Both the position numbers and the translations under genes were made by a program. Below, one piece after another: positions 1 to 7,677 of a stretch of DNA of 34,787 bases. Origin of the DNA: DATKWV01 sp035529405 (lineage in GTDB: Bacteria; Planctomycetota; Phycisphaerae; Sedimentisphaerales; Anaerobacaceae); NCBI GenBank assembly GCA_035529405.1, contig DATKWV010000013.1:1-34787 (forward strand), read 5' to 3'. Position 1 is the first letter of the stretch; every line of letters starts with the position of its first letter. Under the pieces are notes generated by a model, which was given only the letters and a program-made list of their open reading frames with translations, searched no databases and was not told the origin of the DNA.

Positions 1-585
1 AGCATATTGTGCGGATTTGTCAAAGGGCTTTGTTGAGGGTAGTCGCCGGACCGGCGACAGCTAAACCACGCCCAATAAATCGGGGGTCTAAGATATAGAA
101 CCGCAAGCGGGGTGGAACAGGGTCGTGTGGCGGGGGTAAAACTGCCGATTTTGCGAAAAAAGCGGGTTTTTTGGGCAGGGGGGGGAAATAAGGTTGACCG
201 GCAGGGTAGGAATCGGCTATATTGGCCGGGTTCTAAAAAGATTCGAAGCGCAGCAGGCGCTTGGGTTGTTGAATTACGCCCTGTCGCACGGGGTAGGCTT
301 GGAATTGATTAGTGATTATTGATTATTGGCGGTCGGTTGTCGGTGACGGATGAGACGTTCAAAATAATCAATAAAAAGTAATCAGTAATCGATTGTTTTG
401 GGGTCAACAGTTGCACGGCATGGTTGACTCAAGCCCCCGACAGGTGGCTTTGTGTTCTGCGAACAGTACCGCAAAACGCAGGCCCGTGGCCCAGTCAGGC
501 CGATGCAAGACGGTCTCCGTGACATACGAGCTGCCGACGATTGGCAATCAACAGCGTGTTTATGGCATTAGGTTGTTAAATGTGC
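1..585. other. Left-edge stretch without a supported gene
   Basis: No open frame here resembles a protein family I know. Visible structure is as follows. A GC palindrome at 42-58 has arms GTCGCCGG and CCGGCGAC. A hairpin at 142-178 pairs CTGCC with GGCAG and, inside it, a run of six A (156-161) with six T (167-172); this could be a terminator-like end of an upstream transcript. An AT-rich inverted repeat lies at 303-394 and is listed separately. A short frame enters from the left edge and stops at about 64, so the end of an upstream gene is possible but not supported. G-rich tracts at 132-136 and 178-186 make the composition uneven. An unrecognised RNA gene cannot be excluded. Confidence 0.4.
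303..394. repeat. AT-rich imperfect inverted repeat (TTGATTA type)
   Basis: The left arm (303-328) is built from TTGATTA, TGATTA and TTGATTATT units. The right arm (362-394) carries the complementary AATAATCAAT, TAATCAGTAATC units. The two arms pair imperfectly around a GC-richer centre at 329-361. Related TTGATTATTGATTA strings occur between nfi and uvrA (near 15699-15714), before the rnpB 3' end (near 24900-24915) and upstream of rnpB (near 25816-25830). This suggests a short intergenic repeat family rather than a regulatory site of one gene. Confidence 0.5.
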
Positions 586-657
586 TACCCGATGGTGTAA
601 TTGGTAACACATGGCTTTTTGGTGGCCACATTCCAGGTTCGAGTCCTGGTCGGGTAG
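586..657 (+). tRNA. tRNA-Gln (anticodon UUG)
   Basis: A full cloverleaf can be drawn. The acceptor stem is TACCCGA (586-592) with TCGGGTA (650-656). The D stem is GTGT (595-598) with ACAC (607-610). The anticodon stem is TGGCT (612-616) with GGCCA (624-628), enclosing the loop TTTTGGT with anticodon TTG at 619-621. The T stem is CCAGG (633-637) with CCTGG (645-649) around TTCGAGT. The discriminator base at 657 is G, and a U1-A72 first pair with G73 is typical of glutamine tRNAs. The 3' CCA is not encoded and must be added after transcription. The gene sits 28 bp upstream of glmU. Confidence 0.95.
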
Positions 658-685
658 ATTTGTTATTTTAGTGGTAAGGGACAAG

Positions 686-1660
686 ATGGCAGAACGTGTT
701 GCGATAATATTAGCGGCGGGCGTAAGCAGCAGGATGAATACGCAGCAGCCGAAAGTTCTTCACGAGGTGTGCGGTCGTTCGATGCTTGCTTATGTTCTTG
801 ACGCATGCAGGGCGGCGGAAGTCGGGAAAATATACGTGGTAGCAGGGTACGGAGCCGAGCAGGTTAAATCGCAGTTTGACGGCGGCGATATAGTGTGGGT
901 ACATCAGGACCAACAAAGAGGCACCGGGCATGCGGTTTTGTGCTGTAAGGATTATCTTAAGGATTTTAACGGTCAGACGCTTGTCCTTTGCGGGGACGGG
1001 CCCCTGATAAGGGCCCAGACGCTGAGGATTCTTGCGGCTAAGCATGACAGTGAAGCGGCGGCCACGACGCTGGCGACGGCGATTCTCGAAGAGCCGGGTG
1101 GGTACGGGCGCATAATCAGGGACAGTTACGGCAATATACAGGGTATTGTCGAGGACCATGAGTGCACCGAGGTGCAGAAGAAAATCAGGGAAGTGAATCC
1201 CAGCTATTATCTGTTCGACAATCAGGTTCTTTTTGAGGCACTGTCGAAGATTACGTGTGAAAATGCCAAGAACGAGTATTACCTGACGGATGCACTGTCA
1301 ATTATTCTTTCCAGCGGTCGTAAAGTAGTGGCGGTTACGGCTGTTCGGCCCGAAGAGGCCATGAGTATCAACAGCAGGGCCGACCTCAGCAGGGTCGGGA
1401 AAATTATGCAGCAGCGGATTCAGGAAAAGCTCATGGCCAACGGCGTGACAATAGTGGACCCGGACAATACGTGGATAGAGGCAGGGGCACAAATCGGCCA
1501 GGATACGCAAATTGAGCCTTTTACGTATGTTCAGGGCGAGGTCAAAATAGGGATGAGGTGCAACGTAGGGCCTTTTGCTTATCTTAAGCGCGGCACGATA
1601 CTGCCGGATGACAGCCAGGCAGGGGCCGACATAACCAATTGCGGGCAAGGGAATCCGTAA
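686..1660 (+). CDS. glmU: GlmU-type UDP-GlcNAc pyrophosphorylase, C-terminally truncated
   Basis: 324 aa from the ATG at 686, preceded by AAGGGA at 676-681; an earlier in-frame start at 611 would lie inside the tRNA. The nucleotidyltransferase domain (about residues 1-225) has the LAAG-x-SSRM...PKVLHE signature, VLCGDGPLI for metal and nucleotide binding, and EYYLTD. It should join UTP and GlcNAc-1-phosphate to give UDP-GlcNAc for peptidoglycan and lipid A. The left-handed beta-helix begins near residue 250 but stops after a few turns, just past FAYLKRG. Normal GlmU is about 456 aa, so most of the acetyltransferase half, including its catalytic His and acetyl-CoA site, is absent. No leftover reading frame follows; prs starts 22 bp later. 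GlcN-1-P acetylation must be done elsewhere. Confidence 0.88.
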   Translation: MAERVAIILAAGVSSRMNTQQPKVLHEVCGRSMLAYVLDACRAAEVGKIYVVAGYGAEQVKSQFDGGDIVWVHQDQQRGTGHAVLCCKDYLKDFNGQTLVLCGDGPLIRAQTLRILAAKHDSEAAATTLATAILEEPGGYGRIIRDSYGNIQGIVEDHECTEVQKKIREVNPSYYLFDNQVLFEALSKITCENAKNEYYLTDALSIILSSGRKVVAVTAVRPEEAMSINSRADLSRVGKIMQQRIQEKLMANGVTIVDPDNTWIEAGAQIGQDTQIEPFTYVQGEVKIGMRCNVGPFAYLKRGTILPDDSQAGADITNCGQGNP

Positions 1661-1682
1661 ATCCAGGGAAAGGACAAGAGCA

Positions 1683-2636
1683 ATGTTTCTCAGCGACAAT
1701 CTGAAGATTTTCACCGGCAGCAGCAATGTACCGCTGGCCAGCGCGGTGTGCAATTATCTGGAAATTCCGCTGGGCGGGGCCAAAATCGGCAGATTTCCCG
1801 ATGGGGAGAAGTTTATCAAACTCGAGGACGATGTTCGCGGCAGAGACTGCTTTGTAATACAGTCCACGTGCCAGCCTGTGGATGAGCATTTGGTAGAGCT
1901 TCTGATTTGTCTGGATTGCCTTCGGAGGGCAAGCGCAAAGCGCATAACGGCAGTGGTGCCGTATTTCGGATATGCGCGTCAGGACAGGAAGGACGAAGGT
2001 CGGGTTCCGATTACGGCCAAGCTGGTGGCAAATGTCCTTACTACCGCAGGGGCCAACCGGGTAATTGCAATAGACCTGCACGCCCAGCAGCTTCAGGGCT
2101 TTTTCGATATACCGGTGGACCACCTTACCGCCGAGCTTGTGCTCAGCAAGTACTTCAGGGGCAAAAAGATAGATAATCTGACGGTTGTTTCGCCTGATGT
2201 GGGTAATCTGAAGATAGCAGCCAGGTATGCCTCGCATCTGGGCGGGGAACTTGCGATTGTCCATAAGAGAAGGTTAAGCGGCAGCGAGGTCAAGGCAGAT
2301 GAAATCATCGGGCAGGTCGAGGGAAGAAATATTCTGATGTGCGACGACATCATTGCCACGGCAGGCACGGTTTGCAGTGCGGCATCGCTGCTGAAACAAA
2401 GAGGAGCAAAGGCCATATATGTCGGCAGTACACACGGTGTTTTTGCCGCAGAAGCGCTGGACAGACTGCGACAGGCGCCGATTGACGAAGTGGTTGTTAC
2501 CGATACCATACCGTTGAGCCGGCAGGCCGCCAAACTCGGTAATATACAGGTGCTCAGCATTGCGCCGATGCTGGGCGAGGCCATAAAGCGGATTCACAGA
2601 AACGAATCGGTCAGCAGCCTGTTCAACAATCTTTAG
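1683..2636 (+). CDS. prs: Ribose-phosphate pyrophosphokinase (PRPP synthetase)
   Basis: 317 aa, the normal class I length. Transfers pyrophosphate from ATP to ribose-5-phosphate to give PRPP for purine, pyrimidine, NAD, His and Trp synthesis in the cytosol. Visible motifs are FPDGEKF near the N-terminus, PYFGYARQDRK for ATP and ribose-5-P binding, DLHAQQLQGFFD, VVSPDVGN, and the PRPP loop CDDIIATAGT (family consensus VDDxxDTAGT). A good AAAGGA ribosome site lies 8 nt before the ATG. It is 22 bp after glmU, the same order as in many bacteria, and probably co-transcribed with it. Confidence 0.97.
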   Translation: MFLSDNLKIFTGSSNVPLASAVCNYLEIPLGGAKIGRFPDGEKFIKLEDDVRGRDCFVIQSTCQPVDEHLVELLICLDCLRRASAKRITAVVPYFGYARQDRKDEGRVPITAKLVANVLTTAGANRVIAIDLHAQQLQGFFDIPVDHLTAELVLSKYFRGKKIDNLTVVSPDVGNLKIAARYASHLGGELAIVHKRRLSGSEVKADEIIGQVEGRNILMCDDIIATAGTVCSAASLLKQRGAKAIYVGSTHGVFAAEALDRLRQAPIDEVVVTDTIPLSRQAAKLGNIQVLSIAPMLGEAIKRIHRNESVSSLFNNL

Positions 2637-2677
2637 ATTCGGCGACAAGGTGATTTGTATTAAAGGGTACAGTAATT

Positions 2678-3340
2678 ATGGAAAAGGCGTTGGTTTTACA
2701 GGCCCAGAGTCGTGAACAAACAGGAACTCATTCGACTGCAAAGCTGCGAAGGCAGGGGCGGATACCGGCTATAGTGTATGGTCATAAGAAGGAGCCGGCG
2801 GCCGTATCACTGGATGCGCATGATTTTACAGATGCTCTGCAGCACGGCCGGCGAGTTATTGATGTAAAGTGCGGCTCAAGCAAGGAAACAGTCATGGTCA
2901 AGGACCTTCAGTATGATTACCTCGGCAAGCACGTCATTCATGCGGACCTGATGCGAGTGGATGTAAGCGAGATTGTCACTGTGGCGGTTGCTGTTCAGTT
3001 CAAGGGCGAACCCAAAGGGGCCGCTGACGGCGGAGTAGTGGTGGTGCATGTGGACAGCCTTGAAGTGCGGTGCAAGGTCAGTGATATTCCGGAGGTTTTT
3101 GTGGTATCGGTAAAGGAAATGCAGGTTGGCGATTCCATTCACGCCGGTGATATTGCAATTCCGGAGGGCGTGACCCTTGTGGATGAGCCTGAAACGTTAA
3201 TAGCTGCCTGTAGCCTGGTAACGGCCGCCAAGACCCCCGAAGAGATTGAGAAAGAGATACCGGCTGCGCCTGAAGTGATTGGCGAAGCTGAAAGAGAAAA
3301 GAAGAAGGGCGAGGAAGGCCAGCAAGAAGAAAGTAAATAG
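2678..3340 (+). CDS. rplY: 50S ribosomal protein L25, long CTC form
   Basis: 220 aa. Residues about 4-95 match the 5S rRNA-binding L25 domain (REQTGTHSTAKLRRQG, IPAIVYGH). Residues about 100-185 match the C-terminal CTC beta domain (VTVAVAVQFKGEPKG, VRCKVSDIPE). A charged Lys/Glu/Gln-rich tail (about 195-220) is probably disordered. This is the long general-stress type rather than the short E. coli form. The prs-rplY-pth order is a widely conserved cluster. AAAGGG at about 2662-2667 precedes the ATG. Confidence 0.95.
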   Translation: MEKALVLQAQSREQTGTHSTAKLRRQGRIPAIVYGHKKEPAAVSLDAHDFTDALQHGRRVIDVKCGSSKETVMVKDLQYDYLGKHVIHADLMRVDVSEIVTVAVAVQFKGEPKGAADGGVVVVHVDSLEVRCKVSDIPEVFVVSVKEMQVGDSIHAGDIAIPEGVTLVDEPETLIAACSLVTAAKTPEEIEKEIPAAPEVIGEAEREKKKGEEGQQEESK

Positions 3341-3430
3341 CGAAAGTGCGGCTTTCGGCGGGTGTATGCCTGTTGAGGCCGGGGCATTATTTTTGTGTTT
3401 TTTTGAGAAAGAGTTGTCGGCAGCGTTGGT

Positions 3431-4009
3431 ATGACGGGTGTTAAGATGATTGTCGGCCTGGGGAATCCGGGTCGAGAGTATGTTGATACACGACACAACG
3501 CCGGCTTTAAGGTCATAGACGAGCTTTCGGGAAAGCTGGGCATCAGGGTAAGCAGGAAGAAATTTGGCGGTGTTCTGGGGCACGGCGTGTGCGGCGACGA
3601 AAATGTAATTTTATTAAAACCGTGGCGATTCATGAACTGCAGCGGTGAGGTGGTTTGTGCGGTTGCGGGTTTTTACAGGACAGCGGGCAGCGAGCTTCTT
3701 GTTGTCAGTGACGATATGGCGATGGATGTCGGCAGAATCCGGCTTCGGTCGAAGGGTTCGGCAGGCGGGCATAACGGCCTGGCGGACATAATAGACAAGC
3801 TCGGCACCGAGGATTTTGCCCGTTTGCGAGTGGGCATAGGCAGCAAAGGGCAGGATATGGCAGTGGATTATGTGCTGGATAAGCCGGCTGATGAACAGAA
3901 ACGCCTGCTGAACGAGGCCGTCACAAGGGCGGCAGAATGTGTGTTATGCTGGGTACAGCGCGGCGTGGAGGCGGCCATGAATGAGTTTAACACCGGCACC
4001 GGTCAGTGA
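3431..4009 (+). CDS. pth: Peptidyl-tRNA hydrolase
   Basis: 192 aa. Cleaves peptidyl-tRNA released from stalled ribosomes and recycles tRNA. Key residues of the family are in place: VGLGNPG with Asn12, catalytic His22 in TRHNAGF, Asn69 in FMNCSG, Asp95 in SDDM, and Asn115 in AGGHNGL. Length is normal. The ATG at 3446 (MIVGLGNPG) is an alternative start; neither candidate has a strong ribosome site, so the N-terminus is uncertain by five residues. It lies 90 bp after rplY. Confidence 0.96.
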   Translation: MTGVKMIVGLGNPGREYVDTRHNAGFKVIDELSGKLGIRVSRKKFGGVLGHGVCGDENVILLKPWRFMNCSGEVVCAVAGFYRTAGSELLVVSDDMAMDVGRIRLRSKGSAGGHNGLADIIDKLGTEDFARLRVGIGSKGQDMAVDYVLDKPADEQKRLLNEAVTRAAECVLCWVQRGVEAAMNEFNTGTGQ

Positions 4010-4140
4010 CAGGCGTTTGCGGCCCGGTATAAACAGTCGGTGCGGATATTATGCAAAAACAGGCCGGTGAGAAATTGAGAAAGTTGTTCGGCAGGGGCAT
4101 AAGCGAAAAGTAACAAGGTTTAAGAATAGTGAGGTGTTTG

Positions 4141-4638
4141 ATGGTTCGAGATTCGTCGAAGGCGGATTTGAAAACGGTCAATGTCAGGTTATATGAGGGT
4201 CTGTTTCTGGTGGACCCGGTACAGGCGGCAGCCGACTGGGATTCGGTTATGGCCGCGGTAAGGGGCCTGCTGGAAAAGGCCAAAGCAGAGATTGTGTCCA
4301 TCGGGAAATGGGACGACCGCAAACTGGCGTACAAGATAAGAAAGGAAACCAGAGGTGCTTATATAATATGCTACTTCAGGGTCAACAGCACCAGTATTCA
4401 ACAGATGGAACGAAATATTCAGCTTTCGGCGACGATCTGGCGTGCCTTGATTCTGAATGCCGAGCGAATGAGTCCGAAGGATATTGAACGAGAAACTCCG
4501 GCGATGGCTGCCGAAAGGATGCAGCAGCGGCCGGCCGAAGAAGCTGCTGACAGGGCCGCAGAGCCGAAAGAGCAGGCGGCTAAACCCGAACCGGCTGATT
4601 CAATTGAATCGGTTGTCGAGGACACAGCAACGGAATGA
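4141..4638 (+). CDS. rpsF: 30S ribosomal protein S6
   Basis: 165 aa. The ATG at 4141 was chosen because GAGGTG (4131-4136) lies directly upstream; an in-frame GTG at 4129 would overlap that site. Residues about 17-105 form the S6 fold (YEGLFLVDP, KWDDRKLAYKI, GAYIICYFRV, MERNIQLS). S6 binds S18 on the small-subunit platform. The last 60 residues are an Ala/Glu/Pro-rich tail, probably disordered, which makes the protein longer than the usual 95-130 aa. It starts the conserved rpsF-ssb-rpsR-rplI-dnaB order. Confidence 0.94.
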   Translation: MVRDSSKADLKTVNVRLYEGLFLVDPVQAAADWDSVMAAVRGLLEKAKAEIVSIGKWDDRKLAYKIRKETRGAYIICYFRVNSTSIQQMERNIQLSATIWRALILNAERMSPKDIERETPAMAAERMQQRPAEEAADRAAEPKEQAAKPEPADSIESVVEDTATE

Positions 4639-4721
4639 AAAAGACCGGTTCGACCGGCAGTGCCGGGAAAAGGTTTATTAGAGATGATTGGACACATTCA
4701 GGGCAATTAAGGGATTGAGCG

Positions 4722-5159
4722 ATGGCAAATTTTAACAAGATTTTTCTTATGGGCAATCTGACCCGTGACCCGCAGTTGTCTTATTTGCCCAGCCAGACGG
4801 CGGTGGTGGATTTTGGTCTGGCGGTGAACCGGCGGTGGACGGGCAAGGACGGTGAAAAGAAAGAAAGTACCTGTTTTGTGGACTGCAGGGCCTTCAGTCA
4901 GCAGGCAGAGAACATAAACAAGTACTTAAGCAAGGGCAAGCCCATATTCATAGAGGGCAGGCTGGATTTCGACACCTGGACATCTCAGGACGGCAGCAAG
5001 CGCAGCAAGCACAGGGTGACGGTGGAAAGATTTCAGTTCATCGGGCAGGCATCGGCGGATGAAAAGGCAAGGTCTGCGCCGCAGCAGGGCGGTGCCGGCC
5101 AGGGACCGCAGGCAGGGGCGCAGGCAGATGATTTCGGCGGGGATGACATACCGTTTTAA
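4722..5159 (+). CDS. ssb: Single-stranded DNA-binding protein
   Basis: 145 aa. The N-terminal OB fold covers residues about 1-108 (NKIFLMGNLTRDPQL, FGLAVNRRW, STCFVDCRAF, FIEGRLDFDTW). It is followed by a short Gly/Gln/Ala-rich linker and the acidic tip DDIPF, which recruits replication and repair partners. AAGGG about 8 nt upstream supports the ATG. Placement between rpsF and rpsR is the classical bacterial arrangement, so it is probably the main replicative SSB. Confidence 0.96.
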   Translation: MANFNKIFLMGNLTRDPQLSYLPSQTAVVDFGLAVNRRWTGKDGEKKESTCFVDCRAFSQQAENINKYLSKGKPIFIEGRLDFDTWTSQDGSKRSKHRVTVERFQFIGQASADEKARSAPQQGGAGQGPQAGAQADDFGGDDIPF

Positions 5160-5206
5160 TCGTATTTAAGTTTTGTTTTTTTGTATTGATTTTGAGGTAA
5201 ACCAGT

Positions 5207-5578
5207 ATGGTATTAGGCAAGAAGAGGGACAATGCAGAAGGATGGCGTTCAAGTGAACCAGACCGGGATTTCAGCGCGCGCACGGGCGGCAGGAAATATA
5301 CGGACAGGGCCGGTCCGGGGCGCGGGACCGAGGGTTCGCAGTCGCGACAGACGGTGGCCGGGGCCGGCCAGATAAGCGGCCGGACGCTGTGTCGTTTTTG
5401 CAGGCGAGGTATTTCTTACGTTGATTACAAGGACGTAGAGACGCTGCAGAAACTTCTTACCAATCGCGGCAAGATATATTCGCGGAAGCGCAGCGGCAAT
5501 TGCGCCGCCTGCCAGAGGAAGGTCAAGAAGGCAATTAAGCGGGCCAGGTACATGGCGCTGCTTCCGTTTACGAGGTAG
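5207..5578 (+). CDS. rpsR: 30S ribosomal protein S18 with a long N-terminal extension
   Basis: 123 aa. The conserved S18 core occupies about residues 60-123 (LCRFCRRG, ISYVDYKDVETLQKLL, TNRGKIYSRKRSGNCAACQRKV). Two CxxC pairs, CRFC and CAAC, indicate the zinc-binding C+ form. About 55 residues before the core are polar and rich in Gly, Arg, Ser and Thr, which is unusual compared with the typical 75-80 aa protein. The strong GAGGTAA at 5194-5200, 6 nt before the ATG, supports translation from this distant start, so the extension looks genuine. Confidence 0.93.
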   Translation: MVLGKKRDNAEGWRSSEPDRDFSARTGGRKYTDRAGPGRGTEGSQSRQTVAGAGQISGRTLCRFCRRGISYVDYKDVETLQKLLTNRGKIYSRKRSGNCAACQRKVKKAIKRARYMALLPFTR

Positions 5579-5653
5579 AGCGGACCGGCCGGTATTTTAC
5601 GTGCAGGCAGGTCGTGTACGCGGTCAACCAGGTGAAAATCAAAGGGTTTAAAA

Positions 5654-6175
5654 ATGGCAGACAAGATAAAGGTTTTACTTTTGGCGGATATTGAGAACAA
5701 CCTGTACGGGCCCAAGGGCGGCGGCAAAGGCCGGATGCTCGGCTGGTACGGGGACGTGCTGGAGGTTTCCAGCGGGTACGCGAGGAACTATCTTTTGCCG
5801 CAGGGTCTTGCGGTAATTCCGACGCAGGCGAACGTAGGCGCCATAGCCGAAGAGAAGGCCAGGCGTTCCGAGCAGCGGATACAGGAAAGGCAACACCTGG
5901 AACGTGCGGTGTCGGCGGTCAACGGGGCCGAGGCGGTATTGGCAGCAAAGGCCAACGAGCAGGGTCATTTGTTCGGTTCCATAAGCGCCGGTCAGATAGC
6001 AGGCAACCTTCGCCAGCAGGGATTCGAGGTGGCTGATGATGTTGTTGAGCTTGCCGAGCATATAAAAGAGGTTGGTACAACGCAGGTAACGCTGAGATTT
6101 GCGGAGGATTTAACAGCTACGGTCAACGTAGTTGTGGTAGCAGATCAGGATGGTGCAAGTGAGTCAGGCGACTGA
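5654..6175 (+). CDS. rplI: 50S ribosomal protein L9
   Basis: 173 aa. The N-terminal rRNA-binding domain carries GDVLEVSSGYARNYLLPQG (about residues 33-51), followed by the long connecting helix (EEKARRSEQRIQERQ) and the C-terminal domain (about 90-170, with LFGSISAGQIA). Relative to ordinary L9, the loop after the first strand contains an extra Gly/Lys-rich stretch of about a dozen residues (around 16-32, NLYGPKGGGKGRMLGWYG). The stop lies 26 nt inside the annotated start of dnaB, so the two are probably translationally coupled. Confidence 0.94.
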   Translation: MADKIKVLLLADIENNLYGPKGGGKGRMLGWYGDVLEVSSGYARNYLLPQGLAVIPTQANVGAIAEEKARRSEQRIQERQHLERAVSAVNGAEAVLAAKANEQGHLFGSISAGQIAGNLRQQGFEVADDVVELAEHIKEVGTTQVTLRFAEDLTATVNVVVVADQDGASESGD

Positions 6176-7622
6176 GAAAAATAACAGTAAGGCACTAGGC
6201 CGTGGTCAACTGGAGACGGTCAAGGCAGTTGCCAGGTCAACGGTGCGTTCGATGCCCCAATCTCCGGCTGCTGAGGCAGCGGTGTTAGGCTCGATGATAA
6301 TCGACCCGGAGTGCATCGGTGAGGTCATTGAGACACTGGTCAACAGTGAAGCGTTTTACTGGCCGGGGCATCAGATGATATTCGAGGCCTTGATAAGGCT
6401 TTATGAGAATGTTCCGAAGCGTCAGCTTCTCGGCGCCGGCGGGGGGCAGGAAGGCGGCGAGGGCCTGGACGCGGTACTGCTTAGAGACGAGCTTGAGAAG
6501 CGCAAGCAGCTACAGGAAGTGGGGGGAGTAGAGTATCTTGGCAAGATTATGGATTCGGTGCCATCATCGGCGAACGTTATGTATTATGCCGGGATAATCA
6601 AAGAGAAAATGCTAATGCGACTGTTGGTGCAGGCAGCCAGTGAGATTCTGGACGGGGCATACGATGAGACCGGGGAGCCGGGGGAAAAGCTGGACGATGC
6701 AGAAAGGAAGATATTCGCTGTTACCAACAGGAAGATAGGAGGTACCGCATCAGAGCTGAAGGATTTGGTCAGCCGGGCTTATGAGTTGATTCAGAATCGT
6801 GAGGGTAAACACCTAACGGGTATAGCGACGGGTTTTTATGAGCTGGATGAGCTTACCTGCGGTCTTCAAAACGGCGAGATGATAATCATAGCCGGCCGGC
6901 CCAGTATGGGTAAGACAAGCCTTGCGTTAAATATGGCAGAGCATATGGCGGTCAACGACAAGACCGCGGTAGCAATATTCTCACTGGAGATGGGCAGGCA
7001 GCAGCTTGCTGAGAGGTTTCTTTACAGCATGGGGCAGGTGGAGTCGCAGCGCGGCAGAAAGGGGATGCTCAAAACAGAGGACTACGAGCAGTTAGTCAAG
7101 GCCTGCGGCTGGCTTTCGGAAGCACCGATTTATATAGATGACACATCGGGTTTGACGCCCCTGGAAGTGCGTGCCAAAGCCCGCAGGCTCAAGAGCCGGC
7201 ACGATATACGCTGCATGATAGTGGATTATCTTCAATTGATGAGTTCCGGGCGGCGACGAGTGGAGTCCCGCCAGCAGGAAATAACGGAGATTTCGAGGTA
7301 CCTCAAGGGCTTAGCCAGGGAGCTTGACATTCCGGTAGTGGTGTTGAGCCAGTTGAATCGCTCTCCCGAAGGCAGGGAGGGCCACAGGCCGAAAATGAGC
7401 GACCTGCGTGAAAGCGGCAGTATCGAGCAGGATGCCGATGTTGTGATGCTGCTTCACCGGGAGGACTATTATCACCGGGGCGAAGAAGGTTACAACGAAG
7501 ACAATAACGCCGAGGTGATAATAGCAAAACAGCGCAACGGGCCCACCGGCAGTGTAAAGCTGATATTCAGGGAGAAATTTACGCGATTCGAGAATACCTC
7601 CTTTGCCCAGGAGCCGTTTTAG
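6150..7622 (+). CDS. dnaB: Replicative DNA helicase DnaB
   Basis: 490 aa, hexameric 5'-3' helicase of the replication fork. The N-terminal primase-interacting domain begins at about residue 36 (PQSPAAEAAVLGSMI) and contains an extra Gly-rich loop (GAGGGQEGGEG, about 95-105). The RecA-like core has Walker A GRPSMGKTS at 249-257, Walker B CMIVDYLQLM, and the arginine-finger region with RESGSIEQDADVV. No intein is present. The start is uncertain: the ATG at 6150 overlaps rplI by 26 nt with only AGG directly upstream, and the ATG at 6252 would still leave the conserved domain complete. Confidence 0.95.
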   Translation: MVQVSQATEKNNSKALGRGQLETVKAVARSTVRSMPQSPAAEAAVLGSMIIDPECIGEVIETLVNSEAFYWPGHQMIFEALIRLYENVPKRQLLGAGGGQEGGEGLDAVLLRDELEKRKQLQEVGGVEYLGKIMDSVPSSANVMYYAGIIKEKMLMRLLVQAASEILDGAYDETGEPGEKLDDAERKIFAVTNRKIGGTASELKDLVSRAYELIQNREGKHLTGIATGFYELDELTCGLQNGEMIIIAGRPSMGKTSLALNMAEHMAVNDKTAVAIFSLEMGRQQLAERFLYSMGQVESQRGRKGMLKTEDYEQLVKACGWLSEAPIYIDDTSGLTPLEVRAKARRLKSRHDIRCMIVDYLQLMSSGRRRVESRQQEITEISRYLKGLARELDIPVVVLSQLNRSPEGREGHRPKMSDLRESGSIEQDADVVMLLHREDYYHRGEEGYNEDNNAEVIIAKQRNGPTGSVKLIFREKFTRFENTSFAQEPF

Positions 7623-7677
7623 GTTGGTAATTTTTCGCGGTATTCACGGACCGGTATCGCGCAAGGACGAATTGTCG

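Noticed and set aside
112..312. 66-codon plus-strand frame.
   Set aside because: Low-complexity Gly/Arg-rich translation with no ribosome site and no recognisable family; probably chance in G-rich DNA.
393..671. 92-codon plus-strand frame.
   Set aside because: It runs through the whole tRNA-Gln gene, so it cannot be a normal gene.
4051..4113. 20-residue frame MQKQAGEKLRKLFGRGISEK between pth and rpsF.
   Set aside because: It could encode a small basic peptide but has no ribosome site, and a 20-codon frame is expected by chance.
7603..7677. Upstream TTG start extending BamA by 25 residues.
   Set aside because: It would overlap dnaB and place charged residues before the signal peptide. The ATG at 7678 has AAGGA and gives a normal signal sequence.
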